Positions 27,309 through 34,989 of a stretch of DNA of 64,000 bases are shown here, one piece after another. Under the pieces are notes generated by a model that had not been told where the DNA came from, searched no databases, and saw only the letters and a list, made by a program, of their open reading frames with translations. Both the position numbers and the translations under genes were made by a program. This DNA is from an uncultured Butyricicoccus sp. (lineage in GTDB: Bacteria; Bacillota; Clostridia; Oscillospirales; Butyricicoccaceae): contig CALWUF010000015.1 in assembly GCA_944384655.1 (NCBI GenBank), positions 1 to 64,000 on the forward strand. The letters run 5' to 3'. Numbering within the stretch: the stretch's first letter is position 1; each line of letters opens with the position of its first letter.

Positions 27309-27878
27309 TCAGAAGGAGCGGATGATTTCTTCTGCGACATCGCGCTTGGTCTGGCGATAATTCATGGCGCGTTTTTCAATATACGCATGTGCTTCCGGTT
27401 CACTCATATGCCGTTCTGCCACAAGCAGACATTTGGCGCGGTCGATAATGCGGATATCTTCAATACGTTGGCGCAATAAACGGTTCTCTTTTTGCAGCGT
27501 ATATACGCGCATTCGCGAGGCATTGACCAAATGCAGCGTTTGATAGAAAAGTGGACGGGAGATTGGCTTGGCAATGACGAAAACACCGTCAGTTTCTACT
27601 CGCTCTGCCACAGAATCCGCAAGATCTGACTTGACAAGCATAAGCACACCAGCAGTTGTGGTATGACAGGCATGTACAGCGAATTCATGTCCAAATTCAT
27701 CTGTAAGCGGCGCATTGATTAGAATTAAATCCACATGATTTTCAATTAACACTCGGCGCGCTTCATTACAGGAACTGGTAACCAGGATTCGATCCGGGCG
27801 CTGTCCACCCGCCTGAATCAGCTCCAGAAGCATATCTGCACTTTTTTTAGATGCAGTTACCAATAATATTTTATCCAA
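27309..27878 (-). CDS. ANTAR-domain RNA-binding antiterminator
   Basis: Protein of about 189 residues: an N-terminal response-regulator-like receiver domain (about 1-115), a coiled coil (LQKENRLLRQRIEDIRIIDR) and a C-terminal ANTAR domain with RAKCLLVAERHMSEPEAHAY and the conserved MNYRQTKRDVAEEII. ANTAR proteins bind hexaloop RNA hairpins and prevent termination. It lies 78 bp after glnA. Leaders of the glt operon, glnN and amt contain matching hairpins, so these are its likely targets. Start: TTG at 27878, 8 nt after GAGAGG; a GTG at 27887 directly abuts that site. Confidence 0.9.
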   Translation of the reverse strand: MDKILLVTASKKSADMLLELIQAGGQRPDRILVTSSCNEARRVLIENHVDLILINAPLTDEFGHEFAVHACHTTTAGVLMLVKSDLADSVAERVETDGVFVIAKPISRPLFYQTLHLVNASRMRVYTLQKENRLLRQRIEDIRIIDRAKCLLVAERHMSEPEAHAYIEKRAMNYRQTKRDVAEEIIRSF

Positions 27879-27956
27879 TATTGACACCTCTCTGTGGCGT
27901 GAGACTTACATTTTATACTGCCATGGTACGAAAAGCAGCAGACACACCACAAGCTG

Positions 27957-29279
27957 TCAGTACGCAGAAAAATACAGCGAATCAATCATAGCAGATTTAT
28001 CTGATGCGTCAACATATCTGTTCCATTCGCTTGATTTTGCCGACAAATATGCGTGGATAATTTTCTCTGGCAGAGACCGATGCACAAATTCGCTGTTTTG
28101 TGCCGCTCTGATTGCTTCATTTAAGTTGCTCGGCAAACTGTCATATTCTCGTACAAGTGAAGCCGGAACATCATATAGATTCAGATTGCATGGATCGCAC
28201 AGCTTGAGACCGCGTTCAATGCCTTCCATGCCTGCCCGGATAAGCAAAGAGAATGCAAGATATGGATTTGCACATGGGTCGGGTGAACGCAGCTCCATAC
28301 GTTGATTGACACCATGCGCTGCCGGAATTCGGATGAGCTGCGAACGGTTTTGATGGCTCCATGTAATATACCGTGGCGCCTCATAATTGCCAAAACGATC
28401 GTAAGAATTGACCAACGGATTGAGAAATGCTGAAATTTCATAGCAGCGGGTGAGGATACCCATGATGAAACTCTCAACCACAGGTGAATGCGATTCATCC
28501 GGATTGCGGAACAGATTTTCCCCGTGCTGGAACAGCGACAGATTGATATGCAGACCATTGCCGGCATGATCACGGAACAATTTCGGCATAAACGATGCAT
28601 ACAGACCGTTTGATGCTGCCAATGTTTTGACTACGCTGCGGAAGGTAATCATATTATCCGCAGCGATAACCGCAGAATCATAGGCAAAATCAATCTCGTT
28701 TTGCCCAGGTCCCTGTTCATGATGGGACGCTTCCGGGCGCATATTCATTTCTTCCAACGTCAGGCATATCTGACGGCGTACATTTTCACCTTTGTCCAGC
28801 GGTGCAATGTCGAGATAGGATGCATTGTCATGTGGGATTTTTGTGGGCAGACCATCTTCATCTTGCCGCAGCAAATAAAATTCACATTCCGTACCGATTT
28901 TTACAGAATACCCCAGCCGCCGCATATCTTCCTGCGCCTGCCGCAGCACCTGACGACCATCACCTTCAAATGGTGTGCCATCCGGATATTTGATGTCACA
29001 GAAAAAACGCACAACACGACCTTGTGATGGACGCCATGGCAAAACAGAAAGTGTGGTCGGATCAGGGAATAACAACAGATCAGACATATCAATATTCATG
29101 AAGCCGCGGACTGCGGAGGCATCAAAGGTAATGCCTTCTTCAAAGGCACGGGATAACTCCCGCGGCATGATGGAAATATTTTTCTGCATGCCAAAAATGT
29201 CGCAAAAAGCCAATCGAATAAATTTTACATCATTTTCTGAGATGTACTGCATAACCTCACGATAGGTGTAATCGTTCAT
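27957..29279 (-). CDS. glnA: Glutamine synthetase type I
   Basis: Protein of 440 residues, the size of GSI-alpha. The N-terminal beta-grasp domain is followed by the catalytic domain with GTECEFYLL, EQGPGQNEIDF, GNGLHINLSL and NRSQLIRIPA. It condenses glutamate and ammonia. AAGGAG precedes the ATG. A strong terminator hairpin lies between gltB3 and glnA with no room for a promoter after it, so glnA is read either by read-through from the glutamate synthase operon or from an unseen promoter. The ANTAR regulator follows. Confidence 0.95.
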   Translation of the reverse strand: MNDYTYREVMQYISENDVKFIRLAFCDIFGMQKNISIMPRELSRAFEEGITFDASAVRGFMNIDMSDLLLFPDPTTLSVLPWRPSQGRVVRFFCDIKYPDGTPFEGDGRQVLRQAQEDMRRLGYSVKIGTECEFYLLRQDEDGLPTKIPHDNASYLDIAPLDKGENVRRQICLTLEEMNMRPEASHHEQGPGQNEIDFAYDSAVIAADNMITFRSVVKTLAASNGLYASFMPKLFRDHAGNGLHINLSLFQHGENLFRNPDESHSPVVESFIMGILTRCYEISAFLNPLVNSYDRFGNYEAPRYITWSHQNRSQLIRIPAAHGVNQRMELRSPDPCANPYLAFSLLIRAGMEGIERGLKLCDPCNLNLYDVPASLVREYDSLPSNLNEAIRAAQNSEFVHRSLPEKIIHAYLSAKSSEWNRYVDASDKSAMIDSLYFSAY

Positions 29280-29300
29280 AAAATCTCCTTATATGAAAAA

Positions 29301-29345
29301 CCGCAAAACGGACAGCAGAGAATACGAGATGAACTCTGCTGTCCG
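29301..29345 (-). terminator. Intra-cluster terminator between gltB3 and glnA
   Basis: A 12-bp perfect stem (29334-29345 with 29309-29320), 13-nt loop, then TTTTGCGGTTTTT on the minus strand. It probably reduces read-through into glnA. No AAMGGC-type hexaloop hairpin overlaps it. Confidence 0.75.
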
Positions 29346-29375
29346 CAATATGCATTTCATGCTTACCAAATAAAA

Positions 29376-30098
29376 TCAGTTAAAGGTATACATACGCTTA
29401 TATGGGCTGTTGGAATTCGGCGTCAGGACATAAAATCTCTCACGCAGGAGCGCGTCTGGATCGCCGCCGAAATTCTCACAATAATCCTTGACATGATCTA
29501 AAATAGAAGCCTTGTCTTCATCTGTTGCAACCTCTGCTTTGATCTGAACCGGGATGTCCGGTTCTTCATCACATCGCAGGAAGATACGTCCGCCATGCAT
29601 GCCGGTACCACAGAAAAATCCAGTCGGCTGTTTGCCTTCACAGCCCTTGCCGAGGACGATGATCACACCGCCGGCTTGATATTCACCCAGGAAAGAACCG
29701 GCTTTGCCGCCAATGACCATGACGGGGATATGGTCTTTATACTGTTTCATATGGATACCTGCGCGATAACCGGCATCGCCTTTGATCAGGATCTTACCAC
29801 CCCGCATGCCATAGCCTGTGGTATCGCCGCAGTTTCCGTCGATGATAATGGAACCGCTGTTCATGGTATCACCCGTTGCATCCTGTGCATTGCCATTGAC
29901 CAGAATGGTGGAGCCGTCCAGATATGCACCCAGCGCATTGCCTGGTGTACCAGTAATGATAATATTCTTCCCTCTGGAAGCGGCGCCGACATAGCGCTGA
30001 CCGATCAGATTATCCAGAAAAATTTCAGAGTCCTCACAGGCGCGAACCCAATTGTTGAGGTCTTCAAAATGCATGAGATCTACATTTAATTTCTTCAT
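29376..30098 (-). CDS. Glutamate synthase GXGXG domain protein (split GltB, domain 3)
   Basis: Protein of 240 residues made of the right-handed beta-helix found at the C-terminus of the glutamate synthase large subunit, with the repeated G-x-x-G-x-G pattern (for example GNCGDTTGYGMRGGKILIKG). In the full enzyme this domain holds the ammonia tunnel between glutaminase and synthase. Here it is a separate polypeptide, as in archaeal-type split GOGAT. It is the fifth gene of the glt operon, 18 bp after the flavoprotein gene. Confidence 0.88.
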   Translation of the reverse strand: MKKLNVDLMHFEDLNNWVRACEDSEIFLDNLIGQRYVGAASRGKNIIITGTPGNALGAYLDGSTILVNGNAQDATGDTMNSGSIIIDGNCGDTTGYGMRGGKILIKGDAGYRAGIHMKQYKDHIPVMVIGGKAGSFLGEYQAGGVIIVLGKGCEGKQPTGFFCGTGMHGGRIFLRCDEEPDIPVQIKAEVATDEDKASILDHVKDYCENFGGDPDALLRERFYVLTPNSNSPYKRMYTFN

Positions 30099-30116
30099 AA
30101 AGATTCGTCCTTTCCT

Positions 30117-31364
30117 TTAGTGCGGCTGTGCGAGCTTCTTCGCGCGTTCCGCTTTGGCAAATGCCATCAATTGCGGATGCTGACGAATCAGATCAAAGTC
30201 GATGGTATCCAGCGGAACCTGGTCGCGGATCAGGGAAGTATAAATACCGCCGCGATCTACATCGCCGATCAGGATAAAGCCAACCAATTTGTTGTCGCGG
30301 ACAACCAGTTTTTTGTATGAGTTCTCCGTAGTTGTTATGAATGCTTCGCCGTCATAGCTGCCTGCGGTGATCATATGCAGACCGAGGAAGCCGGATGCAT
30401 TCATCGGGAATGCCTGATCGAATACCTTGTCCCCGCCTGCCATATTGACGCCTGCGGCTTCACCCTGCTGATATGCATTCGGCAGGATTGCCAGAATACG
30501 GTCCGTATCTGCCGCAATGTCATGTGAAACCGTGCAGTCACCGGCAGCATAGACACCCGGCACTGTGGTTGCACTGTGGGTGTTTACCAGGATGCCCCGG
30601 TTGACTTCACAGCCAATTTCTTCTGCAAGGCTGGTATTGGGACGGACGCCGACTGCAACAACCAGAACGTCAAAATCCAGTTCCATACCACTTTGGAAGA
30701 TTGCGTGGTTCGGCGTGGAGAACCTGGCAACGGAATCAGACAGATAGAACTTCATGCCCAAATCTTCCAGATAACGCTGGAGGAAGGAGGAACCGTATTC
30801 ATCCAGTACATTGGGCAGGATGCGCGGCGCCATATCGACAATGGTCAACGATTTGGACAGATGAAGAATACCTTCCGCACACTTCAGACCGATCAGACCT
30901 GCGCCGATAATCAGTACATCTTTGTCCTTTTGCTCGCCCAGAAGCTCCGCCAGACGATGGGCATCATCCAGTGTCATAAAGGGCGTCTGACGTTCAACGG
31001 TATCCAGCCCCTCCATGGGTGGGACAAACGGACGTGAACCGGTGCAGATTGCCAGCTTGTCATACGAAACTTTTTCGCCATTTTCCAGGATAACAGCTTT
31101 GATATTTTTGTCAATGCTGGTGACTGTGCGACCGAGCATGGCTGTTACATGATTTGTTTCATAAAAATCGAGTGGGCGGTAATTCATCTTTTCCTCGGTG
31201 GTTTTGCCGAGCAGCAGATAAGAGATGAGCGGGCGACCATAGGTAAAATGCGGTTCACTGGAAATCAGGACGATTTCACCATATTTATCGACGGAACGGA
31301 TGCCTTCAACCGTACCAATCGCAGCAGTTGCATTGCCGATGATAACATATTTCACTTTGCTCAC
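30117..31364 (-). CDS. NAD(P)/FAD-dependent oxidoreductase of the split glutamate synthase
   Basis: Protein of 415 residues, a pyridine nucleotide-disulfide oxidoreductase fold. The FAD site is near the N-terminus (VIIGNATAAIGTVEGIR), the NAD(P) site is VLIIGAGLIGLKCAEG at about 150-165, and the second FAD motif VYAAGDC is near 275. Like NADH oxidase-type enzymes it probably passes electrons from NAD(P)H through the adjacent FeS protein to GltB2. The GTG start overlaps the FeS gene stop by 4 bp, indicating coupling. Confidence 0.88.
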   Translation of the reverse strand: MSKVKYVIIGNATAAIGTVEGIRSVDKYGEIVLISSEPHFTYGRPLISYLLLGKTTEEKMNYRPLDFYETNHVTAMLGRTVTSIDKNIKAVILENGEKVSYDKLAICTGSRPFVPPMEGLDTVERQTPFMTLDDAHRLAELLGEQKDKDVLIIGAGLIGLKCAEGILHLSKSLTIVDMAPRILPNVLDEYGSSFLQRYLEDLGMKFYLSDSVARFSTPNHAIFQSGMELDFDVLVVAVGVRPNTSLAEEIGCEVNRGILVNTHSATTVPGVYAAGDCTVSHDIAADTDRILAILPNAYQQGEAAGVNMAGGDKVFDQAFPMNASGFLGLHMITAGSYDGEAFITTTENSYKKLVVRDNKLVGFILIGDVDRGGIYTSLIRDQVPLDTIDFDLIRQHPQLMAFAKAERAKKLAQPH

Positions 31365-31789
31365 CTCTCCTCAAATACAATGGCATTGTTCGGACATCCG
31401 GCAACACATTGTGGTATACCGTCTGCATTCTTGGTACATAGCTCACATTTCTGAACTGCGCCCGCCTCTGAGGTGCTGATGCAGCCATACGGACAGGACA
31501 GAACGCAAGTATAGCAGCCGACGCATTTATCGGAGTCGATAGAAATGACACCGTCCTGAATGGAGAGCGCACCGGAAATACAACCCTTGACACACAGGGG
31601 ATTGTCACAATGGCGGCAGGAAACAGCAAAATTGATGCTGTCACTTTCTTCTACACGGATACGCGGGGCGATGGTTTTGCCTTTGAGCGCCTTTACCATA
31701 TCATCAACGCCGGAATTGGCAAATGCACAGTTATATTCGCAAAGATGGCATCCGAGACACCATTTCTCATTTACATATACTCGTTTCAT
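31361..31789 (-). CDS. 4Fe-4S ferredoxin-like electron-transfer subunit
   Basis: Protein of 142 residues with four cysteine clusters: CLGCHLCEYNC, CRHCDNPLCVKGC, CVGCYTCVLSC and CELCTKNADGIPQCVAGC. This is the arrangement of DmsB/HycB-type polyferredoxins with up to four 4Fe-4S clusters. It most likely wires the flavoprotein to the FMN synthase subunit of the split glutamate synthase. GGGAGG precedes the ATG. It sits between gltB2 and the flavoprotein gene. Confidence 0.9.
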   Translation of the reverse strand: MKRVYVNEKWCLGCHLCEYNCAFANSGVDDMVKALKGKTIAPRIRVEESDSINFAVSCRHCDNPLCVKGCISGALSIQDGVISIDSDKCVGCYTCVLSCPYGCISTSEAGAVQKCELCTKNADGIPQCVAGCPNNAIVFEER

Positions 31790-31807
31790 CTGATCAATCC
31801 GCCTCCC

Positions 31808-33313
31808 TTATTCACCAGCATGCTTGATGCCCAGGATTTCCAATTCCTTTTCGTTGAGACCGATGCCGCGGAGCATCAAACGGTTGCCGCGCAGCGCCTC
31901 AATGGAATTGATACCCATGCCGCCCATCATCTCACGAATTTCATGCCCCCAGGCGGTGAGCAGGTTGATCAGGCGTTCAGAACCAATATCCGGATTCAGA
32001 CGTTTTACCAGTTCAGGGCGCTGCGTTGCAATGCCCCAGTTACACTTACCGTTCTGACAGGTGCGGCACAGATGACAGCCGAGTGACAGCAGCGCAGCAG
32101 TTGCGATGTAAACGGCATCTGCACCGAGCGCAATTGCCTTGATGATATCAGCGGAGTTGCGGATGGAGCCGCCGACGACGATGGAAACATTGTCGCGGAT
32201 ACCTTCTTCCCGCAGACGCTGGTCAACCGATGCGAGTGCGAGTGCAATGGGAATGCCGACATTGTCGCGGATACGGGTGGGAGCAGCGCCTGTACCGCCG
32301 CGATACCCGTCGATGGCGATGATATCTGCACCGGAGCGCGCAATGCCGGAAGCAATTGCCGCAACGTTGTGTACAGCAGAGATCTTAACAATGACAGGCT
32401 TTTTATATGCGGTGGCTTCTTTTAAAGAATATACCAATTGACGCAGATCTTCAATAGAATAAATATCATGATGCGGGGCGGGGGAGATGGCATCTGTGCC
32501 TTCCGGAATCATACGGGTACGGGAAATATCCGATGCAACTTTTGTGCCGGGCAGATGTCCGCCGATGCCCGGCTTTGCGCCCTGACCAATTTTGATTTCA
32601 ATGGCAGCGCCTGCGTCCAGATAATCTTTTTCTACGCCGAAACGACCGGATGCAACCTGAACAATGGTGTTGTCACCCCATTTATAAAAATCTTCGTGCA
32701 GACCGCCTTCACCTGTATTATAATAGGTTCCCATGGCTTTGGATGCACGCGCCAGAGACTCGTGTGCATTGTAGCTGATGGAACCATAGGACATGGCGGA
32801 GAACATAACAGGAATGTCAAGCTCCAGACGCGGCGACAAATTCGGGATAATTTTGCCGTTTTCATCGCGTTCAATGGTGGTCGGTTTTTTGCCAAGGAAC
32901 GTGCGGATTTCCATCGGCTCACGCAGCGGGTCAATGGATGGATTGGTGACCTGGGAAGCATTGATTAACATCTTGTCCCAATAGATCGGGTAATTCTTCG
33001 GGTTACCCATGGAGGACAGCAATGTACCGCCGGAATTTGCCTGGCGATAAATTTCTTCAATGACTTCACCCGTCCAGTTGGCATTTTCGCGGAACTGATG
33101 ATTGGTCTTCGTGATCTTCAGGGCACGGGTCGGACACAGGGAGACGCAGCGATGGCAGTTGACACACTTGCTTTCGTCGGAGACCATTTTTTGAAGATCG
33201 GTATCAAAATGATGTACTTCGTTTGCGCATTGGCGTTCACAGACCCGACAGGCAATGCAGCGATCCGGATTGCGCAGAACTTCAAATTGGGGATATAAAT
33301 ACTCAATAGCCAT
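31808..33313 (-). CDS. FMN-binding glutamate synthase subunit (split GltB, domain 2)
   Basis: Protein of 501 residues. The N-terminus carries a two-cluster ferredoxin (CIACRVCERQC and CVNCHRCVSLC), followed by the FMN/3Fe-4S synthase barrel with MSYGSISYNAHESLARA, GQGAKPGIGGHLPG, ISPAPHHDIYSIEDL and the cluster CHLCRTCQNGKCNWG. It transfers the glutamine amide nitrogen to 2-oxoglutarate. The fused ferredoxin marks the archaeal/clostridial type. It lies 6 bp after the glutaminase gene in the five-gene glt operon. Confidence 0.93.
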   Translation of the reverse strand: MAIEYLYPQFEVLRNPDRCIACRVCERQCANEVHHFDTDLQKMVSDESKCVNCHRCVSLCPTRALKITKTNHQFRENANWTGEVIEEIYRQANSGGTLLSSMGNPKNYPIYWDKMLINASQVTNPSIDPLREPMEIRTFLGKKPTTIERDENGKIIPNLSPRLELDIPVMFSAMSYGSISYNAHESLARASKAMGTYYNTGEGGLHEDFYKWGDNTIVQVASGRFGVEKDYLDAGAAIEIKIGQGAKPGIGGHLPGTKVASDISRTRMIPEGTDAISPAPHHDIYSIEDLRQLVYSLKEATAYKKPVIVKISAVHNVAAIASGIARSGADIIAIDGYRGGTGAAPTRIRDNVGIPIALALASVDQRLREEGIRDNVSIVVGGSIRNSADIIKAIALGADAVYIATAALLSLGCHLCRTCQNGKCNWGIATQRPELVKRLNPDIGSERLINLLTAWGHEIREMMGGMGINSIEALRGNRLMLRGIGLNEKELEILGIKHAGE

Positions 33314-33319
33314 GATGGA

Positions 33320-34420
33320 TTATTCCTTTCCTTGCGCGTCTTCATTTAAGGTTACAATAACCGGCTCGCCGCCGCGCGGCGCCCAGATTTTATCCAGTTC
33401 CGGCTGGATGACGCGGATTGCGGCTTCTTCAGAGGCAATATAAACATCCTCATCCTTTTCACCCACGACCATAGAACGCAGTTTGAGGCGGTCATTGAGT
33501 GCCATCACGCCACCGGTAAAGCCGAGCATGATGGAAAATGGTCCGTTGATGAGCAGACCTGCGAATGCATCGCGCAGATATGTATATTCCGCTTTTTGCT
33601 GCGGCGGCATCTTTTCGATGGTGGACCAGAAGGGAGCAGCGACAACATGGGCGGCTTCTTCCAGGGTCAACCCTTTTCTGCGGATCAGGTAATCAAAAAT
33701 ATAAGTAATCGCTTCCGTATCAGTGAGCAGGTCACATTTGTAACCGTGCATTTCGATGGAACGGCGATTCGCGTCATAAGAAGAAATTTCTCCGTTATGC
33801 ACGATTGTAAAGTCCAGCATGGCAAACGGATGTGCACCGCCCCACCAGCCGGGGGTATTGGTGGGATACCGACCATGTGCAGTCCAGGAATATGCTTCAT
33901 ATTCTTCCAGCCGGTAATATAGCCCGACATCTTCCGGGAAGCCAATGGCTTTGAATACACCGCAGTTTTTGCCGCTGGAAAAGACATATGCGCCCGCAAA
34001 TTTATGGTTGATCCTGGTGACGCAGCGCACGACAAATTCATCTTCGGAAAGCTGTGTTTCAATCAGCTTATAACGGCGCGGTACGACAAAATAGCGCCAG
34101 ATCAGCGGTTCGTCCGTGATGGATGGATGCTTGCGGGTCGGGATGCGGGACATGGATGCAATTTCAAAGTGCTCTTCGAGAAACTTCTCACAGATATCCT
34201 TGACAGACGGATCGTCATAGAACAGATGGAATGCATAACAGTCCGCATATTCCGGATAGATGCCATAAGCGGCAAAACCGCCGCCCAGACCGTTGGAACG
34301 GTCATGCATCGTGGAAATAGAACGGATGATTTCAGTGCCGTCTGTCCGGCGACCGTCCTTGTGGAAGATGCCCGAGATCGCACATCCCGAAGGGATATGA
34401 TATTGACCTTCTTTTAGCAT
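33320..34420 (-). CDS. Class II glutamine amidotransferase subunit (split GltB, domain 1)
   Basis: Protein of 366 residues with a class II (Ntn) glutaminase fold: the likely nucleophile Cys13 in SGCAISGI, ARGRYPT-like HGRYPTNTPGWWGGAHPF, and VHNGEISSYDANR. It releases ammonia from glutamine for the synthase subunit. Ntn nucleophiles must be N-terminal, so twelve residues would have to be removed, as happens to longer GltB propeptides. AGGAGG precedes the ATG. It is the first gene of the glt operon, whose leader carries an ANTAR-type hairpin and terminator. Confidence 0.9.
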   Translation of the reverse strand: MLKEGQYHIPSGCAISGIFHKDGRRTDGTEIIRSISTMHDRSNGLGGGFAAYGIYPEYADCYAFHLFYDDPSVKDICEKFLEEHFEIASMSRIPTRKHPSITDEPLIWRYFVVPRRYKLIETQLSEDEFVVRCVTRINHKFAGAYVFSSGKNCGVFKAIGFPEDVGLYYRLEEYEAYSWTAHGRYPTNTPGWWGGAHPFAMLDFTIVHNGEISSYDANRRSIEMHGYKCDLLTDTEAITYIFDYLIRRKGLTLEEAAHVVAAPFWSTIEKMPPQQKAEYTYLRDAFAGLLINGPFSIMLGFTGGVMALNDRLKLRSMVVGEKDEDVYIASEEAAIRVIQPELDKIWAPRGGEPVIVTLNEDAQGKE

Positions 34421-34565
34421 GATAAATTCCTCCTAATATTCCTTCACATTATCAATAGGATACGAGTCAGCGTACTGAATGATGTCATTGCCGCATAGGA
34501 TATATCGTAAGAAATACACCGTTGTACTGATACGAAAAGCCGGGAACATGCCCCGGCAATGCCGC

Positions 34566-34631
34566 AAAAACAAAAAAGCGTCCATTCCATAACATACAGG
34601 CAAACTTGCCTTTGTGCTATGGAATGAACGC
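34566..34631 (-). terminator. Attenuator terminator in the glt operon leader
   Basis: A 14-bp stem (34618-34631 with 34578-34591, one G-U) whose long loop contains AGGCAA/TTGCCT, followed on the minus strand by TTTTTTGTTTTT. It lies about 150 nt before gltB1. Its 5' arm is shared with the hexaloop hairpin at 34624-34641. Confidence 0.85.
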
Positions 34632-34641
34632 CGTTGTTCAT
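34624..34641 (-). promoter_or_regulatory. ANTAR-type hexaloop hairpin, glt operon leader
   Basis: On the minus strand ATGAAC-[AACGGC]-GTTCAT forms a perfect 6-bp stem with a hexaloop having A at position 1 and G at position 4, the known ANTAR-recognition pattern. It starts within a few nucleotides of the predicted transcription start and excludes the terminator 3' to it. Confidence 0.7.
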
Positions 34642-34648
34642 TGCATTT

Positions 34649-34677
34649 ATTCTATAATAAAGGTCGGGAAACGTCAA
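34649..34677 (-). promoter_or_regulatory. Promoter of the glt operon
   Basis: Minus strand TTGACG (34672-34677) and TAGAAT (34649-34654), spacer 17 bp. Predicted start near 34642. Confidence 0.7.
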
Positions 34678-34811
34678 GCACTTTGCATAAGAAAAGTGAG
34701 ACATCCTGTAGATTTCATACAACTTGCATAGAATTTATACTTAAAAAGGAGCATGAATGGGGCAAAATAGTAAAACTTGACCAAAAATGGAGTAAAGTTA
34801 AAAAAATTAAG

Positions 34812-34840
34812 TTGACAGATTGGCGAGCTGAGGATATAAT
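34812..34840 (+). promoter_or_regulatory. Promoter P1 of glnN
   Basis: TTGACA at 34812-34817 and TATAAT at 34835-34840, spacer 17 bp: a consensus-grade promoter. Predicted start near 34847, upstream of the attenuator. Confidence 0.8.
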
Positions 34841-34851
34841 AAACAGCGTAA

Positions 34852-34867
34852 ACAGCAAAGGCGCTGT
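34852..34867 (+). promoter_or_regulatory. ANTAR-type hexaloop hairpin, glnN leader
   Basis: ACAGC-[AAAGGC]-GCTGT: 5-bp perfect stem, hexaloop with A1 and G4, closing pair C-G as in the glt leader. It starts about 5 nt after the predicted transcription start and is mutually exclusive with the terminator at 34860-34895. Confidence 0.7.
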
Positions 34868-34895
34868 GGATGATCCAATCCGCGGCGCTATTTTT
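34860..34895 (+). terminator. Attenuator terminator in the glnN leader
   Basis: An uninterrupted 12-bp stem with G-U wobbles (34860-34871 with 34878-34889), 6-nt loop, then ATTTTT. It is about 95 nt before the glnN start and after a strong promoter, so it acts on glnN. Confidence 0.85.
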
Positions 34896-34900
34896 ATTAC

Positions 34901-34928
34901 TTGCGGAAATCTCTTAAAGTAGTATAAT
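34901..34928 (+). promoter_or_regulatory. Possible promoter P2 of glnN, downstream of the attenuator
   Basis: TTGCGG at 34901-34906 and TATAAT at 34923-34928, spacer 16 bp. If active it would give glnN transcription that escapes the attenuator. Confidence 0.4.
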
Positions 34929-34989
34929 CTAATTAAGAAACAGTACAATTGTAATTCAAAAGATGCATTGTATGGAGGTGCGTTGTACA

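Noticed and set aside
26926-27340. Open frames on the minus strand across the repeat array
   Set aside because: Their similar peptide segments arise only from the 112-bp DNA repeat; there is no start signal.
29301-29375. ANTAR-type hairpin before glnA
   Set aside because: No hexaloop with A1 and G4 on a stem of 4 bp or more overlaps the terminator.
34614-34922. Open frame of 102 codons in front of glnN
   Set aside because: It covers the glt and glnN promoters and both attenuators, has no good ribosome-binding site and no protein-like pattern.
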